Shown: positions 26,796-35,832, numbered from the stretch's first letter. The stretch is 52,036 bases of DNA from Deltaproteobacteria bacterium SG8_13 (GCA_001303025.1 LJNK01000028.1:1-52036), one strand, 5' to 3'. Notes: generated by a model from the sequence alone, not told the origin. Numbers and translations: made by a program.

Positions 26796-27521
26796 ATGAG
26801 ACTGGCTATTATTTCCGATATTCACGGCAACTGGGATGCCTTTCAGGCCGTGCTGAAAAACATGGACCGGGCGGGCGTCGATGCCGTCGTGTGCCTGGGT
26901 GACAACATCGGCTACGGGCCCGAGCCCAACGAAGTGATCGCTGCCCTCCAGCAGCGTAACATTCCATCGGTGCTCGGAAACCACGAACTGGCCTTTCTGC
27001 AGCCCGAGCGCCTGGCGTGGTTCAACCCGACGGCACGCCAATCCCTGTCGCTTACCTTCGAACGGCTGTCGGAGGGCTCCCGCAGCTACATCTCCCGGAT
27101 GGAAGCCGTGCTGGTGGACCACGGATGCCGCTTCGTGCACGGATTTCCCCCCGATTCGGTTACGACCTACTACTTCGAGCTGGCCGAAGAGGCTACTTGC
27201 AAAACGTTTGACACGTATGCCGAAACATACTGTTTCATCGGGCATTCACACGACCTGGTCCTGCTGGCTTGCCGCCAGGGGCGGCTGGAAAACCGGCCGC
27301 TGACGGAAGGGCTGCTGGAACTGGAGCCCGGCAACCGCCATATTGTCAACGCGGGCAGTGTCGGCCAGCCGAGGGATGGCGACAACAGGGCCAAATACCT
27401 GATCTGGGACTCGACCGGCAGCGTACTGGAGGTCCGCTACGTCGCTTACGACATTGCAGCGGTTGCGCGAAAAATCATCGATGCCGGCCTGCCGGAAATC
27501 CATGCCAAGCGGTTGTGGTGA
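26796..27521 (+). CDS. Metallophosphoesterase (YfcE/DevT-like)
   Basis: The 241-residue calcineurin-like phosphoesterase has the five metal motifs: SDIHGN (D8, H10), CLGDNIGYGP, VLGNHE, a histidine in VHGFPPD and GHSHD. It ends with NAGSVGQPRDGD, typical of this family. Bacterial members are metal-dependent phosphodiesterases or protein phosphatases. The start was placed at the ATG at 26796, which begins the conserved first strand; an ATG at 26724 would add 24 non-conserved residues. The stop overlaps the kinase start by one base (TGATG), so a kinase-phosphatase pair is plausible. Confidence 0.85.
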   Translation: MRLAIISDIHGNWDAFQAVLKNMDRAGVDAVVCLGDNIGYGPEPNEVIAALQQRNIPSVLGNHELAFLQPERLAWFNPTARQSLSLTFERLSEGSRSYISRMEAVLVDHGCRFVHGFPPDSVTTYYFELAEEATCKTFDTYAETYCFIGHSHDLVLLACRQGRLENRPLTEGLLELEPGNRHIVNAGSVGQPRDGDNRAKYLIWDSTGSVLEVRYVAYDIAAVARKIIDAGLPEIHAKRLW

Positions 27522-28870
27522 TGAAAACCATCGGCAAATATACCATCCGCGGTTTGCTCGGTCGCGGTGGCATGGGAAAGATCTACAAAGTCGAGCATCC
27601 TGTCATTGGAAAGATTTCGGCCCTCAAGCTGCTGGCCCCCGACCCCTTGCTGATAACCCTGATGGGGCTGACCAAGCTGCAGGCGATGTTTACCGCCGAA
27701 GCGGTGACCCTGGCCGGCCTGCGGCACCCCCACGTCGTCGAAATCCTCGATTACGACCTGGACGGCGGCCAGCCTTACTACCTGATGCAGTACTACCCGA
27801 ACAATTTGGGGACAATGATCGGCGAGGGGGCCCGCACCGATCGACCATCGCGGCGAATCGGCATCGAAAAGGCCGTCGACTACGCCCGGCAGACCCTGGA
27901 GGGATTGGCCGGCCTCCATGATGCCGGAATCATTCACCGGGACATCAAACCCTTCAATCTGCTGGTCACCGACCAGGACAGCATCAAAATATGCGACTTC
28001 GGCCTGTCGAAGCTGCGCGGCGACAAGTACGCCGGACCGGCCAATCTGAAGGTCGGTTCGGCCTGGTATGCCCCGCCCGAACAGGAGCAGGATCCCGACA
28101 GCGTCGACTTCAGCGCCGACCTCTATTCGGTAGGCGTGACCTTTTACCGCATGCTCACCGGCCGGATCCCGGCGCGTGAATACGTGCCGGTGCGCCGGTT
28201 CAACGCGCAGCTGGATGCGTCCTGGGATCGCTTTATCCGCAAAGCGATCGCCCCGAAAAGTCAGGATCGCTTCCCCACCGCCGCCGGCATGCTCGCCGGC
28301 CTGCAGGAGCTGGAAACCGCCTGGGAAGAACAAAAGGGGAAAATCTGCGGCCTGCCACGGCCGAAAGCGGGCAAACCAGAGGGCGCTTCCAGCGGCAAAG
28401 CGGATCCGCGCAGCAGCCCCGCGAAGATCGAACCGAGCAAGGCCCGGGAGTTCTTTCCGGTTGATGACCTCTGGCGGCCGGTTCGCCGGGCGTCCGAAAC
28501 GTTTGAAGTGCACCGGCACGGCGTTGTCTCCGACCGCAGCACCGGCCGGCTCTGGCAGCAGTCGGGTTCAGCGTTTCCGGTTACCTGGCCGCAGGCCCGC
28601 GACTATGTCGAAGCGCTGAATCGCAGCCGCTTTGCCGGCCTCCGCCACTGGCGGCTGCCCACTGTCGAAGAACTGCTGACCCTGCTCACCGACGACCCCC
28701 AGGGAGAGGATTTCTGCATCGAGCCGATTTTCGATCGAACCCAGAAATGGCTGTGGAGCTGTGACCGGCGCAGCTTTACGGCGGCCTGGTACGTGAGCGT
28801 CGAGCATGGGTTTGTCGGCTGGCAGGATTTCACCGCCGCTTACTCGGTGCGAGCGGTACATGTATCCTGA
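27521..28870 (+). CDS. Serine/threonine protein kinase with C-terminal DUF1566 (Lcl) domain
   Basis: The 449-residue protein has a complete Hanks-type kinase domain at residues about 7-270: G-loop GRGGMG (14-19), catalytic Lys36, the HRD Asp141, DFG Asp159 and an APPEQ motif for APE. No transmembrane segment follows. Instead a Pro/Lys-rich linker (about 275-310) joins to a DUF1566 domain (about 325-449) with the features VSDRSTGRLWQQSG, ALNRSRFAGLRHWRLPTVEEL and FTAAYSVRAVHVS. DUF1566 is known mainly from surface and ligand-binding contexts, so a cytoplasmic kinase fusion is likely to use it as a sensor or docking domain. It is translationally coupled to the preceding phosphoesterase. Confidence 0.9.
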   Translation: MKTIGKYTIRGLLGRGGMGKIYKVEHPVIGKISALKLLAPDPLLITLMGLTKLQAMFTAEAVTLAGLRHPHVVEILDYDLDGGQPYYLMQYYPNNLGTMIGEGARTDRPSRRIGIEKAVDYARQTLEGLAGLHDAGIIHRDIKPFNLLVTDQDSIKICDFGLSKLRGDKYAGPANLKVGSAWYAPPEQEQDPDSVDFSADLYSVGVTFYRMLTGRIPAREYVPVRRFNAQLDASWDRFIRKAIAPKSQDRFPTAAGMLAGLQELETAWEEQKGKICGLPRPKAGKPEGASSGKADPRSSPAKIEPSKAREFFPVDDLWRPVRRASETFEVHRHGVVSDRSTGRLWQQSGSAFPVTWPQARDYVEALNRSRFAGLRHWRLPTVEELLTLLTDDPQGEDFCIEPIFDRTQKWLWSCDRRSFTAAWYVSVEHGFVGWQDFTAAYSVRAVHVS

Positions 28871-29095
28871 CCGGCAGCGACCAGACTCCGGCCACCGGCT
28901 TCCTGCGGCCGGCCGGGGCCGAACAGATCCGGCTCTTTATAAAAGCGGTAAGAAGGCGGTCAGGCCGATGCGGTGAGGTGCGCGTCCTTTCAGAATGCTG
29001 GGCCCTTGGGCTGCAGCCGTTGAAGGCGGCGGGCATCGCCAACATCGATCCGGAAATGACCTGAGGGGAGCTGCCGGCGATGACGACAGGCGCGG

Positions 29096-29641
29096 CTAGA
29101 TTTTCAGCCCCGCTCCCAGTTCGATCCCCACGTCCAGGGCTTTCTGATTCATCTCCAGAAATCCCTTGGGGATCCGATCTTCCAGCACCTTGAGAATCGA
29201 TTCCGGTTGCACGACCCGGGTCAGGCTGATCGTAACGCCGAGCATGCAGATGTTGAACACGATCGGTTTTCCGATCTGCTCCATTACCGAATGGTACATG
29301 GGCAGCTCAATCTGGCGCGCGTCCACCTTGTCTTCCGTTTTCACGAAACGGGAGTCGGTGAGCAGCAACCCGCCGGGGCGGATGATCGGATAATAGGTAT
29401 TGTAGGCCGGCTGGGTGAGGCAAACCAGGAAGTTGGGCTGTATGACTTTCGGATAGTGGATCACCGACTCGGCAATGATGACGTCGCTGCGCGTGGCTCC
29501 TCCCCTGGCGGCGGCCCCGTATGTTTGGGACTGTACGGCATTCAAATTTTCGACGATAACGGCCGCTTCCGCCAGGATGATGGCTGCGGTTACCACTCCC
29601 TGACCGCCGGAACCCGAAAATACCATTCTGCATCTTTCCAT
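29096..29641 (-). CDS. korC: 2-oxoacid:ferredoxin oxidoreductase, gamma subunit
   Basis: The 181-residue protein begins MERCRMVFSGSGGQGV, the nucleotide/CoA-site motif of the gamma subunit, and continues with QSQTYGAAARGGATRSDVIIA, which is diagnostic. Four-subunit enzymes of this type oxidise 2-oxoglutarate or branched 2-oxoacids to acyl-CoA and reduce ferredoxin. Which substrate is used cannot be settled from sequence alone; the order delta-alpha-beta-gamma is that of korDABC. A TTG ten codons upstream could extend the protein. It follows korB after 83 bases and is the last gene of the operon. Confidence 0.88.
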   Translation of the reverse strand: MERCRMVFSGSGGQGVVTAAIILAEAAVIVENLNAVQSQTYGAAARGGATRSDVIIAESVIHYPKVIQPNFLVCLTQPAYNTYYPIIRPGGLLLTDSRFVKTEDKVDARQIELPMYHSVMEQIGKPIVFNICMLGVTISLTRVVQPESILKVLEDRIPKGFLEMNQKALDVGIELGAGLKI

Positions 29642-29724
29642 CAGCGATATCCCGTAGTTTTCATTCGTCAAATTCGTTCATGAACAGTTGCCGGCCGCAA
29701 TGACAAGTTCGTGCAACGTGCGGG

Positions 29725-30525
29725 TCAGCTCCCCATCGCTTTCTCGATGATCTTTTCGTATTCCCTGCAGTATTCCGGTTTATCTTCCTGTACGAAAATC
29801 CCCCGCTCGATCAAATTCGGGTTTTCCTGCTTGGCCTTCGAACCGATGGGGGTGGTGATATCCCGGTAAAGTTTCATCATGTCCACCGCACTGCCCTGCT
29901 TGTTTTTCCGCCCGAAATGGGTGGGGCACTGTGTGAGAATTTCCACCACGGAGAATCCTTCGTGCAGGATGGCCTGCTTTATGAAATCGTCAATCTGTTT
30001 GACGTGATAGGTGGTGGTGCGTGCAATGAAAGTGGCCCCGGCGGCTCTGGAGAGCTCGACGACGTCAAAGCTGGGATCGATGCTGGCATAGGGGGCGGTC
30101 GTTGCGATGATATCCTGCCCGGACAGCGGCGAATACTGTCCGCCGGTCATCCCGTAGATGCGGTTGTTCATCACAATGGCGGTGATATCGATGTTTCGGC
30201 GTGCAGCGTGAATGAAGTGATTCCCCCCGATGGCCAGGGCGTCCCCGTCTCCCATCGGCACGATCAGGTTCAGCTCCGGTCGGCTCATCTTCACACCGGT
30301 GGCAAACGCCAGGGCCCGGCCGTGAATGGTGTGCAGGGTGTGAAAATCGACGTATCCCGATATGCGGGCCGAACAGCCGATACCGGAAACCATGACGATT
30401 TCGTTTTTGCTCATGCCGAGCTTGTCAACCGCCCGCAGCATCCCGTTGAGCACGGTGCCGTGACCACACCCCGGGCACCACAGGTGCGGGAAAAACCGTT
30501 CCCGCAGGTACTTGTTGATGGCCAT
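29725..30525 (-). CDS. korB: 2-oxoacid:ferredoxin oxidoreductase, beta subunit (thiamine-diphosphate binding)
   Basis: The 266-residue protein has WCPGCGHG near the N-terminus, SGIGCSARIS, HTIHGRALAFATG, and the thiamine-diphosphate/Mg motif GDGDALAIGGNHFIHAARRN with NNRIYGMTGGQ. This subunit carries the cofactor that decarboxylates the 2-oxoacid. It begins 3 bases after the korA stop. Adjacent subunit genes make the assignment secure; the substrate remains an inference. Confidence 0.93.
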   Translation of the reverse strand: MAINKYLRERFFPHLWCPGCGHGTVLNGMLRAVDKLGMSKNEIVMVSGIGCSARISGYVDFHTLHTIHGRALAFATGVKMSRPELNLIVPMGDGDALAIGGNHFIHAARRNIDITAIVMNNRIYGMTGGQYSPLSGQDIIATTAPYASIDPSFDVVELSRAAGATFIARTTTYHVKQIDDFIKQAILHEGFSVVEILTQCPTHFGRKNKQGSAVDMMKLYRDITTPIGSKAKQENPNLIERGIFVQEDKPEYCREYEKIIEKAMGS

Positions 30526-30528
30526 CGA

Positions 30529-31677
30529 TCAGACTCCCTTTCCCTGAATCAATCGCAGGATATTCATGATGTCGATCGGGGTGATGAACACACCGTCGAT
30601 GCGGTTGGCCAGAAACACGCGTTCGGGGTTGTTAACCGCCATCTTGACCAGCTGCAGAACCTGGCCCAGGTTCAATTCCACAACGATCACGGCCTTCGCA
30701 TTGGCGCACTTTTCGCGTATCATCTCTTTGGGAAAAGGCCACAGCGTCTGCAGTTCCAGCAGGCCGAGACGCTCGCCGCGCAGGCGTCGCTCCTTGACCA
30801 CGTGCAGCGCCGATCGGGCGGCGCTGCCGTAAGACACCAGCACGTATTCGGCGTCTTCCAGGAAAAATTCCTTGTAGCGCGCAAGGTGGTTCACGCGGTT
30901 CTCCAGCTTGTCGAACAGGTGCCGGATCAACTCGTGCACCACGCGGGGTTCGCTGGAAGGAAACCCCCACATGTCGTGATAGAGTCCGGTGACATTGAAC
31001 CGGTGCACGCCTCCGAAGTCCGACATCGGCAGACGGCCGTCCTCCCGCGGCAGGTAGGGATGGTAATCGATCCCTTCCCGCACCGAGGTTCGCAAGCGAT
31101 CGACCAGTGGCAATTCGCCGGTTTCCGGGATCACCAGCCGCTCGCGCATGTGGGCCACGACCTCGTCGAAAAGGAGGATGACCGGTGTGCGGTAGGTTTC
31201 CGCCATGTTGAAGGCGGTGACCGTCATTTCAAAGATATCCTGGTGGTTGGACGCGGTAAACGCCAGGATGGAATGGTCTCCGTGGGTTCCCCAGCGGGCC
31301 TGGTTGATGTCCCCCTGGCTGCCGTGCGTCGGAATTCCGGTGGAAGGCCCCCCCCGCATGACATTGACGATCACACATGGGATCTCGGCCATTATGGCGT
31401 AGCCGAGGGATTCCTGCATCAGCGAGAAGCCCGGACCGCTGGTGGCGGTCATCACCTTGTTGCCGGTCAGCGATGCGCCGATGATGGCACACATGGAGGC
31501 GATCTCGTCTTCCATCTGGATGAATTTCCCACCGATCGCCGGCAGCCGACCGGACAGCAACTCGGCTATCTCCGAAGACGGCGTGATGGGGTACCCGGCG
31601 TAGAAATTCAGTCCGGCGTAGACAGCGGCTTCAACACAGGCCTCGTTGCCCTGAACGAATTTGACATTTCTTTGCAT
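30529..31677 (-). CDS. korA: 2-oxoacid:ferredoxin oxidoreductase, alpha subunit
   Basis: The 382-residue protein contains GNEACVEAAVYAGLNFYAGYPITPSSEI (in two blocks), the FIQMEDEIASM segment, TATSGPGFSLM and the VNVMRGGPSTGIPT block. These are typical of the alpha subunit of Kor/Vor enzymes. It pairs with KorB to form the active site. The gene starts 9 bases after korD and ends 3 bases before korB. Confidence 0.93.
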   Translation of the reverse strand: MQRNVKFVQGNEACVEAAVYAGLNFYAGYPITPSSEIAELLSGRLPAIGGKFIQMEDEIASMCAIIGASLTGNKVMTATSGPGFSLMQESLGYAIMAEIPCVIVNVMRGGPSTGIPTHGSQGDINQARWGTHGDHSILAFTASNHQDIFEMTVTAFNMAETYRTPVILLFDEVVAHMRERLVIPETGELPLVDRLRTSVREGIDYHPYLPREDGRLPMSDFGGVHRFNVTGLYHDMWGFPSSEPRVVHELIRHLFDKLENRVNHLARYKEFFLEDAEYVLVSYGSAARSALHVVKERRLRGERLGLLELQTLWPFPKEMIREKCANAKAVIVVELNLGQVLQLVKMAVNNPERVFLANRIDGVFITPIDIMNILRLIQGKGV

Positions 31678-31686
31678 GATACCACC

Positions 31687-31890
31687 TTATTTGCATTCAA
31701 CTTCTATGGCCAGGTCCGGACATCGCAGTTCGCAGAGTCTGCAGCAGATACAGTCCGGCAGCCGCGCTGCCACCGCCCGTTCGAACTCATCCAATTCGAG
31801 CACCTTTTTGGGGCAGAACTCGACACAGATCCCGCAACCTTTACACCAGTCGCTGCGTATTTTATGGGCCTTCAGGATCGGTTTTGCCAT
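31687..31890 (-). CDS. korD: 2-oxoacid:ferredoxin oxidoreductase, delta (4Fe-4S) subunit
   Basis: This 67-residue ferredoxin has two cluster motifs, CKGCGICVEFCP and CICCRLCELRCP. It passes electrons from the KorAB active site to ferredoxin. The ATG at 31890 has GAGG upstream at good spacing; a GTG three codons earlier is less likely. It leads the korDABC operon, preceded by a promoter-like pair at 31960-31988. Confidence 0.92.
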   Translation of the reverse strand: MAKPILKAHKIRSDWCKGCGICVEFCPKKVLELDEFERAVAARLPDCICCRLCELRCPDLAIEVECK

Positions 31891-31959
31891 CTGTTTCACC
31901 TCGCGTGTTCAACATATCTCTTTTGCCGCCGTTGCGTCCCAGGAGAGCATCGGATGATG

Positions 31960-31988
31960 GCTTTAGTGTGGAACCCTCGTCTTGTCAA
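31960..31988 (-). promoter_or_regulatory. Putative promoter of korDABC
   Basis: On the minus strand a perfect TTGACA (31983-31988), a 17-base spacer and TAAAGC (31960-31965, weak). It lies 70 bases upstream of korD and is divergent from the mltG promoter. Confidence 0.45.
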
Positions 31989-32134
31989 GGCGATCCGCCG
32001 TGCCGGCCGGGGTGGGGCAGAAGGCGCTCCCCGGCAGATCGAAACCACCTGCCATCATTGGAAAAATTAAGAGGCCAGCGGATGCCTGACCGGCATGAAC
32101 GCTTTCCGCAGCCGTAGATCGCACCAATGGATCT

Positions 32135-32164
32135 TTGACAAAACAGGGAGTTTTACCATAACAT
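32135..32164 (+). promoter_or_regulatory. Putative promoter of mltG
   Basis: A perfect TTGACA (32135-32140), an 18-base spacer and TAACAT (32159-32164, 4/6). A start of transcription about 7 bases downstream would fall at the GTG start codon itself (32172), so the message could be leaderless. No Shine-Dalgarno sequence is visible before the GTG. Confidence 0.45.
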
Positions 32165-32171
32165 ATATAGT

Positions 32172-33284
32172 GTGAAAGTCAAAAAACTCCTCACCATATC
32201 ATCCGCGATTTTCTTTCTGACGCTGCTGGCCATCTTCGGTATTTATCTGGATATGGTATTTTACGCAGACCGGCCGGCAGCGGACAGCAAACAGCAGACC
32301 ATTTTCAGCGTCGTGCGCGGGCAGAGCTTCCAAACCGTTGCCGAGAATCTGCACGGCCGGGGATTGATCTCCCATCCGTACAAGTTCCGGATCCTGGCGC
32401 GCATGAAAGGTGCCGACAAAAGCATCCACACCGGAGAATACCTTTTGGCGGCCGCCATGTCCCCCAATCAGATTTTGGAGATGCTGGTAACGGGCCGGGT
32501 GCGGTTGCACAAATTCACCGTTCCGGAAGGATACCGGATGAAGCAAATCGCAGCGATCGTAGAGGAGGCTGGCCTTGTCTCTCAGGCGGATTTCCTGCAG
32601 GCGGCCACCGATGGCGCAGCGGCGAGGCGAATCGGGATCGAAGCAGACACCTTCGAGGGGTACCTTTTTCCGGACACGTACTATTTCCCCAGGGACGCAA
32701 GCGCTGCGGAGATTGTCATGGCCATGGTGGAACGGTTGCGTTCGCTTTTCTCGGACCAATGGAAAGCGCGGACCGTCGAACTCGACTACACGGTCCACCA
32801 GATCCTGACGCTCGCATCGATCATCGAAAAAGAGACCGGAACGGCTTCCGAGCGTCCGGTCATTTCATCGGTGTTTCACAACCGGCTGGAAAAAGGGATG
32901 CGGCTGGAGACCGACCCTACGGTGATATACGGCATCGAGGACTTTGACGGCAACCTCACGCGCAAGCACCTGGCCACCCGCACCCCGTACAACACTTACA
33001 AGATCAAAGGGCTGCCTCCCGGCCCCATCGCCAGCCCGGGGCTGGATGCCATCGCGGCTGCTCTGTACCCTGCCGACACCTCTTATCTGTTTTTTGTGTC
33101 CCGCGGGGACAGCACCCACCAGTTTTCGTCCACGCTGGCAGAGCACAATCGGGCCATTCGAAAATACCAGCTTGGCGGCAGGCGCGCCGGGCGGAAAAAT
33201 AAGACGGCCGATCGCGAAAATCTGTCACACCAGCCGTCCGGCCTGATCCAACCAAAGGAGGAGCGCAGCGCTTCATCACCCTGA
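32172..33284 (+). CDS. mltG: Endolytic peptidoglycan transglycosylase MltG
   Basis: The 370-residue inner-membrane protein has one N-terminal transmembrane segment (about 9-30), a LysM-like subdomain (VVRGQSFQTVAENL, GLISHPYKFRIL) and the YceG catalytic domain. The catalytic glutamate is E219 in LASIIEKETG. Further motifs are VFHNRLEKGMRLETDPTV and YNTYKIKGLPPGPIASPG. It cuts nascent glycan strands and helps set their length. The C-terminal tail after about residue 335 is basic and non-conserved. The GTG start lacks a ribosome binding site. Confidence 0.94.
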   Translation: MKVKKLLTISSAIFFLTLLAIFGIYLDMVFYADRPAADSKQQTIFSVVRGQSFQTVAENLHGRGLISHPYKFRILARMKGADKSIHTGEYLLAAAMSPNQILEMLVTGRVRLHKFTVPEGYRMKQIAAIVEEAGLVSQADFLQAATDGAAARRIGIEADTFEGYLFPDTYYFPRDASAAEIVMAMVERLRSLFSDQWKARTVELDYTVHQILTLASIIEKETGTASERPVISSVFHNRLEKGMRLETDPTVIYGIEDFDGNLTRKHLATRTPYNTYKIKGLPPGPIASPGLDAIAAALYPADTSYLFFVSRGDSTHQFSSTLAEHNRAIRKYQLGGRRAGRKNKTADRENLSHQPSGLIQPKEERSASSP

Positions 33285-33377
33285 TCCTGCGGTGGCGAAT
33301 CGCGCCGGAAGAAGCCGTTGATCATAAAATAAGGCAAGGGCAGCGAACGAAATCGAGCAAGCAGGGAGTGTAATCTT

Positions 33378-34511
33378 ATGGGCGTAAACAACCTCGTCTT
33401 TCTAGAAAACATCGAGTGGTTCGATGAAACCGGCGCAGAGCTGGTCCACCGGATTCCGGAAGAAGGCTCCGGGGAGATCAAATACGGGGCTCAGCTGACC
33501 GTGCGGGAAAGCCAGGCGGGCATTTTTTTCTACAAGGGCAAAGCCGTGGGAGCCTTCGGAGCCGGGAGACACACACTGAAAACCGGCAACATCCCCATAC
33601 TGACAAAGTTGGCCAGCCTGCCCTGGGCCATGAACAGCCCGCTGCGGGCAGAGGTGTACATGGTCAACCTGAAGGTCTTTCCGAACCTGAAATGGGGAAC
33701 CCGCGATCCGGTCGCCTTCAAGGACTCGGAGCTTGGCCTGATTCGCCTGCGGGCCTTCGGGGTGTTCAACCTGCAGGTGGTCCAGCCGGTGCTGTTGATC
33801 AACACCATGGTGGGTACCAAGAACATGTTCAGCACCGCCGAAATCGAGGAATACCTGAACCGGGTCATCGTCTCGCGATTCAACGATTATATGGGGCAGA
33901 CTCTCGATTCGATTCTCAACCTGCCTGCCAAGTACGATGAGCTGTCGGAGGGCCTGTCCGATCGACTGACAAAGGACTTCGGCCACTTCGGAATTCGGCT
34001 AACGCACCTGTACATTAACGCCATCACCCCGCCGCCCGAGGTGCAGAAAGCCATCGACGACCGCAGCCGCATGGGCGTGTTCAAGGACATGGAAAAACTG
34101 ATGCAGATGAAGGCGGCCATGGCCATGGAAAAGGCTTCGGAAACCGGAGAGGGCGGCGGCGGAATGGGCATGGGAACCAGTCTGGGGCTGATGATGCCGG
34201 CCATGTTTGCCCAGTACTTTGCCGGCAGCCGCGGCGAAGCGCGCCGGCAGCCCGACGCGGATGGCTCCCGGTGCCCGGAATGCCAGCAGCCGGTTTCCAT
34301 GGATGCCAAATTCTGCCCCCACTGCGGACATCAGCAGGTGGTGTTCGACCAGTGCGCCCAATGCGGAAAGAACCTGACTCCCAATGCACGGTTCTGCAGC
34401 CGCTGCGGACACGCAGTGGAAGAAAAACCGAAACCGAAATCCTGCGTCAAGTGCGGCACGGAAAACCTGGAAGACTCGGTGTTTTGCAATCAGTGCGGTG
34501 AAAAACTATAA
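33378..34511 (+). CDS. SPFH-domain protein with C-terminal zinc ribbons
   Basis: The 377-residue protein has an N-terminal SPFH (stomatin/virion-core-like) domain (about 20-240; EGSGEIKYGAQLTVRESQAG, FYKGKAVGAFGAGRHTL, RAFGVFNLQV). A glycine/methionine-rich segment follows (GEGGGGMGMGTSLG). Three zinc ribbons finish the protein with paired CxxC knuckles (CPEC/CPHC, CAQC/CSRC, CVKC/CNQC). This domain order is like YdjI of Bacillus subtilis and other cytoplasmic SPFH proteins thought to work with membranes and phage-shock-type stress proteins. A GGAG precedes the ATG. The next gene overlaps by 14 bases and also has zinc knuckles. Confidence 0.86.
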   Translation: MGVNNLVFLENIEWFDETGAELVHRIPEEGSGEIKYGAQLTVRESQAGIFFYKGKAVGAFGAGRHTLKTGNIPILTKLASLPWAMNSPLRAEVYMVNLKVFPNLKWGTRDPVAFKDSELGLIRLRAFGVFNLQVVQPVLLINTMVGTKNMFSTAEIEEYLNRVIVSRFNDYMGQTLDSILNLPAKYDELSEGLSDRLTKDFGHFGIRLTHLYINAITPPPEVQKAIDDRSRMGVFKDMEKLMQMKAAMAMEKASETGEGGGGMGMGTSLGLMMPAMFAQYFAGSRGEARRQPDADGSRCPECQQPVSMDAKFCPHCGHQQVVFDQCAQCGKNLTPNARFCSRCGHAVEEKPKPKSCVKCGTENLEDSVFCNQCGEKL

Positions 34512-35736
34512 CCTGCTCATCGAACATCAGTGCCCGCAGTGCGGCGCTCCGGCAACTCTGACGGAAACCGACCGGCTGTTCAGCTGCGAATTCTGCCGGG
34601 TCCGCTCTTACCTGATGCCCGGCGATCATTTCCGCTACTGCCTGCCCAGCCGGGCACCGGCCGGTAAATCCGTTTTCTATGTTCCCTACTGGCGGTTCAA
34701 GGGGATGCTGTTTTCCTGCGTGTCCGAGGGCGTGCGCCAGCGGTTTGTCGATATCAGCCATCAAGCCGTCGACAATGCGCTCTTTCCCCATTCGCTCGGA
34801 TTCCGCAGCCAGACGCTCAAGCTGCAATTCGCTTCCGCGGACAGCGAGGCGCAGTTTTTACCGCCGGAACAATCCCTTGCCGCTGTCATGCGCATCTTCC
34901 AGACTCGATTCCGTCTGCGACTGCCCCAACCGGTCTATCACCAGGCCCACGTCGGTGAAAATATCAGCATGATCTATGCCCCCTATTATGCGGAAAGCAG
35001 CCTGTACGATGCGGTGCTCAACGAAACTACCGGCCGGCAGCCGCCGGCCGGCTTCAGTGAAACCGTTGCCGGCTGCCCCCGCCTGGACTGGCAGTTGCGT
35101 TTTCTGCCCACCCTGTGCCCTAAATGCGGCTGGGACCTGGAGGGACAGACAGACTCTCTGGTGCTGCTGTGCCGCAACTGCGCTTCCGCCTGGCAGCCCG
35201 GGCGACAGCGCCTGCACCGGACAAGGTTCGGACACGTTGCCACCGGAAACCAGGAAGAGGTGATTTTCCTTCCCTTCTGGCGAATCCGCGCCGATGTGGA
35301 TCAAGTGGTTCTTGACTCCTATTTCGATCTGGCCAAAACGGCCAATTTACCGAAAGTTCCCAGGGAAGAATGGCGGGATATACCGTTTCGATTCTGGAGC
35401 CCGGGTTTCAAGATCCGACCGCAAACCTTCCTGCCGCTGGCGACAAAAATGACCCTGACCCATCCGCCGGACCTTGTCGCGGACCAGCTGCCCGACGGTG
35501 AGCTTTACCCCGTCACGCTGCCGCTGGTCAGTGCGGTGGAGAGCTTGAAGGTTATCCTGGCCAATTTCATCAAACCCCGCAAAACCCATTTTCCCAGACT
35601 GCCGGATATTACCATCGCGGCTGCCGGCTTTCGCCTGATCTACGTGCCCTTCGTTCGCCGACACCACGACCTGACACAGCCACAGTTCCGGTTCACCATC
35701 TTGAAAAACCAGCTCAAGCTGGCCAAATCCCTGTAG
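34498..35736 (+). CDS. Zinc-ribbon protein, partner of the SPFH protein, unknown
   Basis: The 412-residue protein starts at a GTG inside the last codons of the SPFH gene. It has two zinc-ribbon-like elements: CPQC with CEFC (about residues 12-36), and CPKC with CRNC in its middle. It lacks transmembrane segments. Repeated aromatic blocks (VFYVPYWRFKGMLF, VIFLPFWRIRAD, LIYVPFVRR) suggest tandem related domains. No known function was recognised. The overlap and shared zinc-ribbon style suggest a two-component module with the SPFH protein. Confidence 0.75.
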   Translation: MKNYNLLIEHQCPQCGAPATLTETDRLFSCEFCRVRSYLMPGDHFRYCLPSRAPAGKSVFYVPYWRFKGMLFSCVSEGVRQRFVDISHQAVDNALFPHSLGFRSQTLKLQFASADSEAQFLPPEQSLAAVMRIFQTRFRLRLPQPVYHQAHVGENISMIYAPYYAESSLYDAVLNETTGRQPPAGFSETVAGCPRLDWQLRFLPTLCPKCGWDLEGQTDSLVLLCRNCASAWQPGRQRLHRTRFGHVATGNQEEVIFLPFWRIRADVDQVVLDSYFDLAKTANLPKVPREEWRDIPFRFWSPGFKIRPQTFLPLATKMTLTHPPDLVADQLPDGELYPVTLPLVSAVESLKVILANFIKPRKTHFPRLPDITIAAAGFRLIYVPFVRRHHDLTQPQFRFTILKNQLKLAKSL

Positions 35737-35832
35737 CGCAGGAGACCGCGGATAGACACTGCCCTGTACAGCAGCCGAAATATTCATTATATTGCTGGTG
35801 CACAACCTATCACGCAAGCGGGAGGTACGAGC

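Noticed and set aside
28871..29095. A frame reading on after the kinase stop, ending ANIDPEMT
   Set aside because: It has no start codon or ribosome binding site and no family similarity; likely chance coding potential in a 225-base convergent gap.
29917..32070. A 717-codon open frame on the plus strand across the kor genes
   Set aside because: It lies antisense to korB, korA and korD, whose motifs are unmistakable. The translation is rich in His, Gln and Arg with no domain features, a common shadow in GC-rich DNA.
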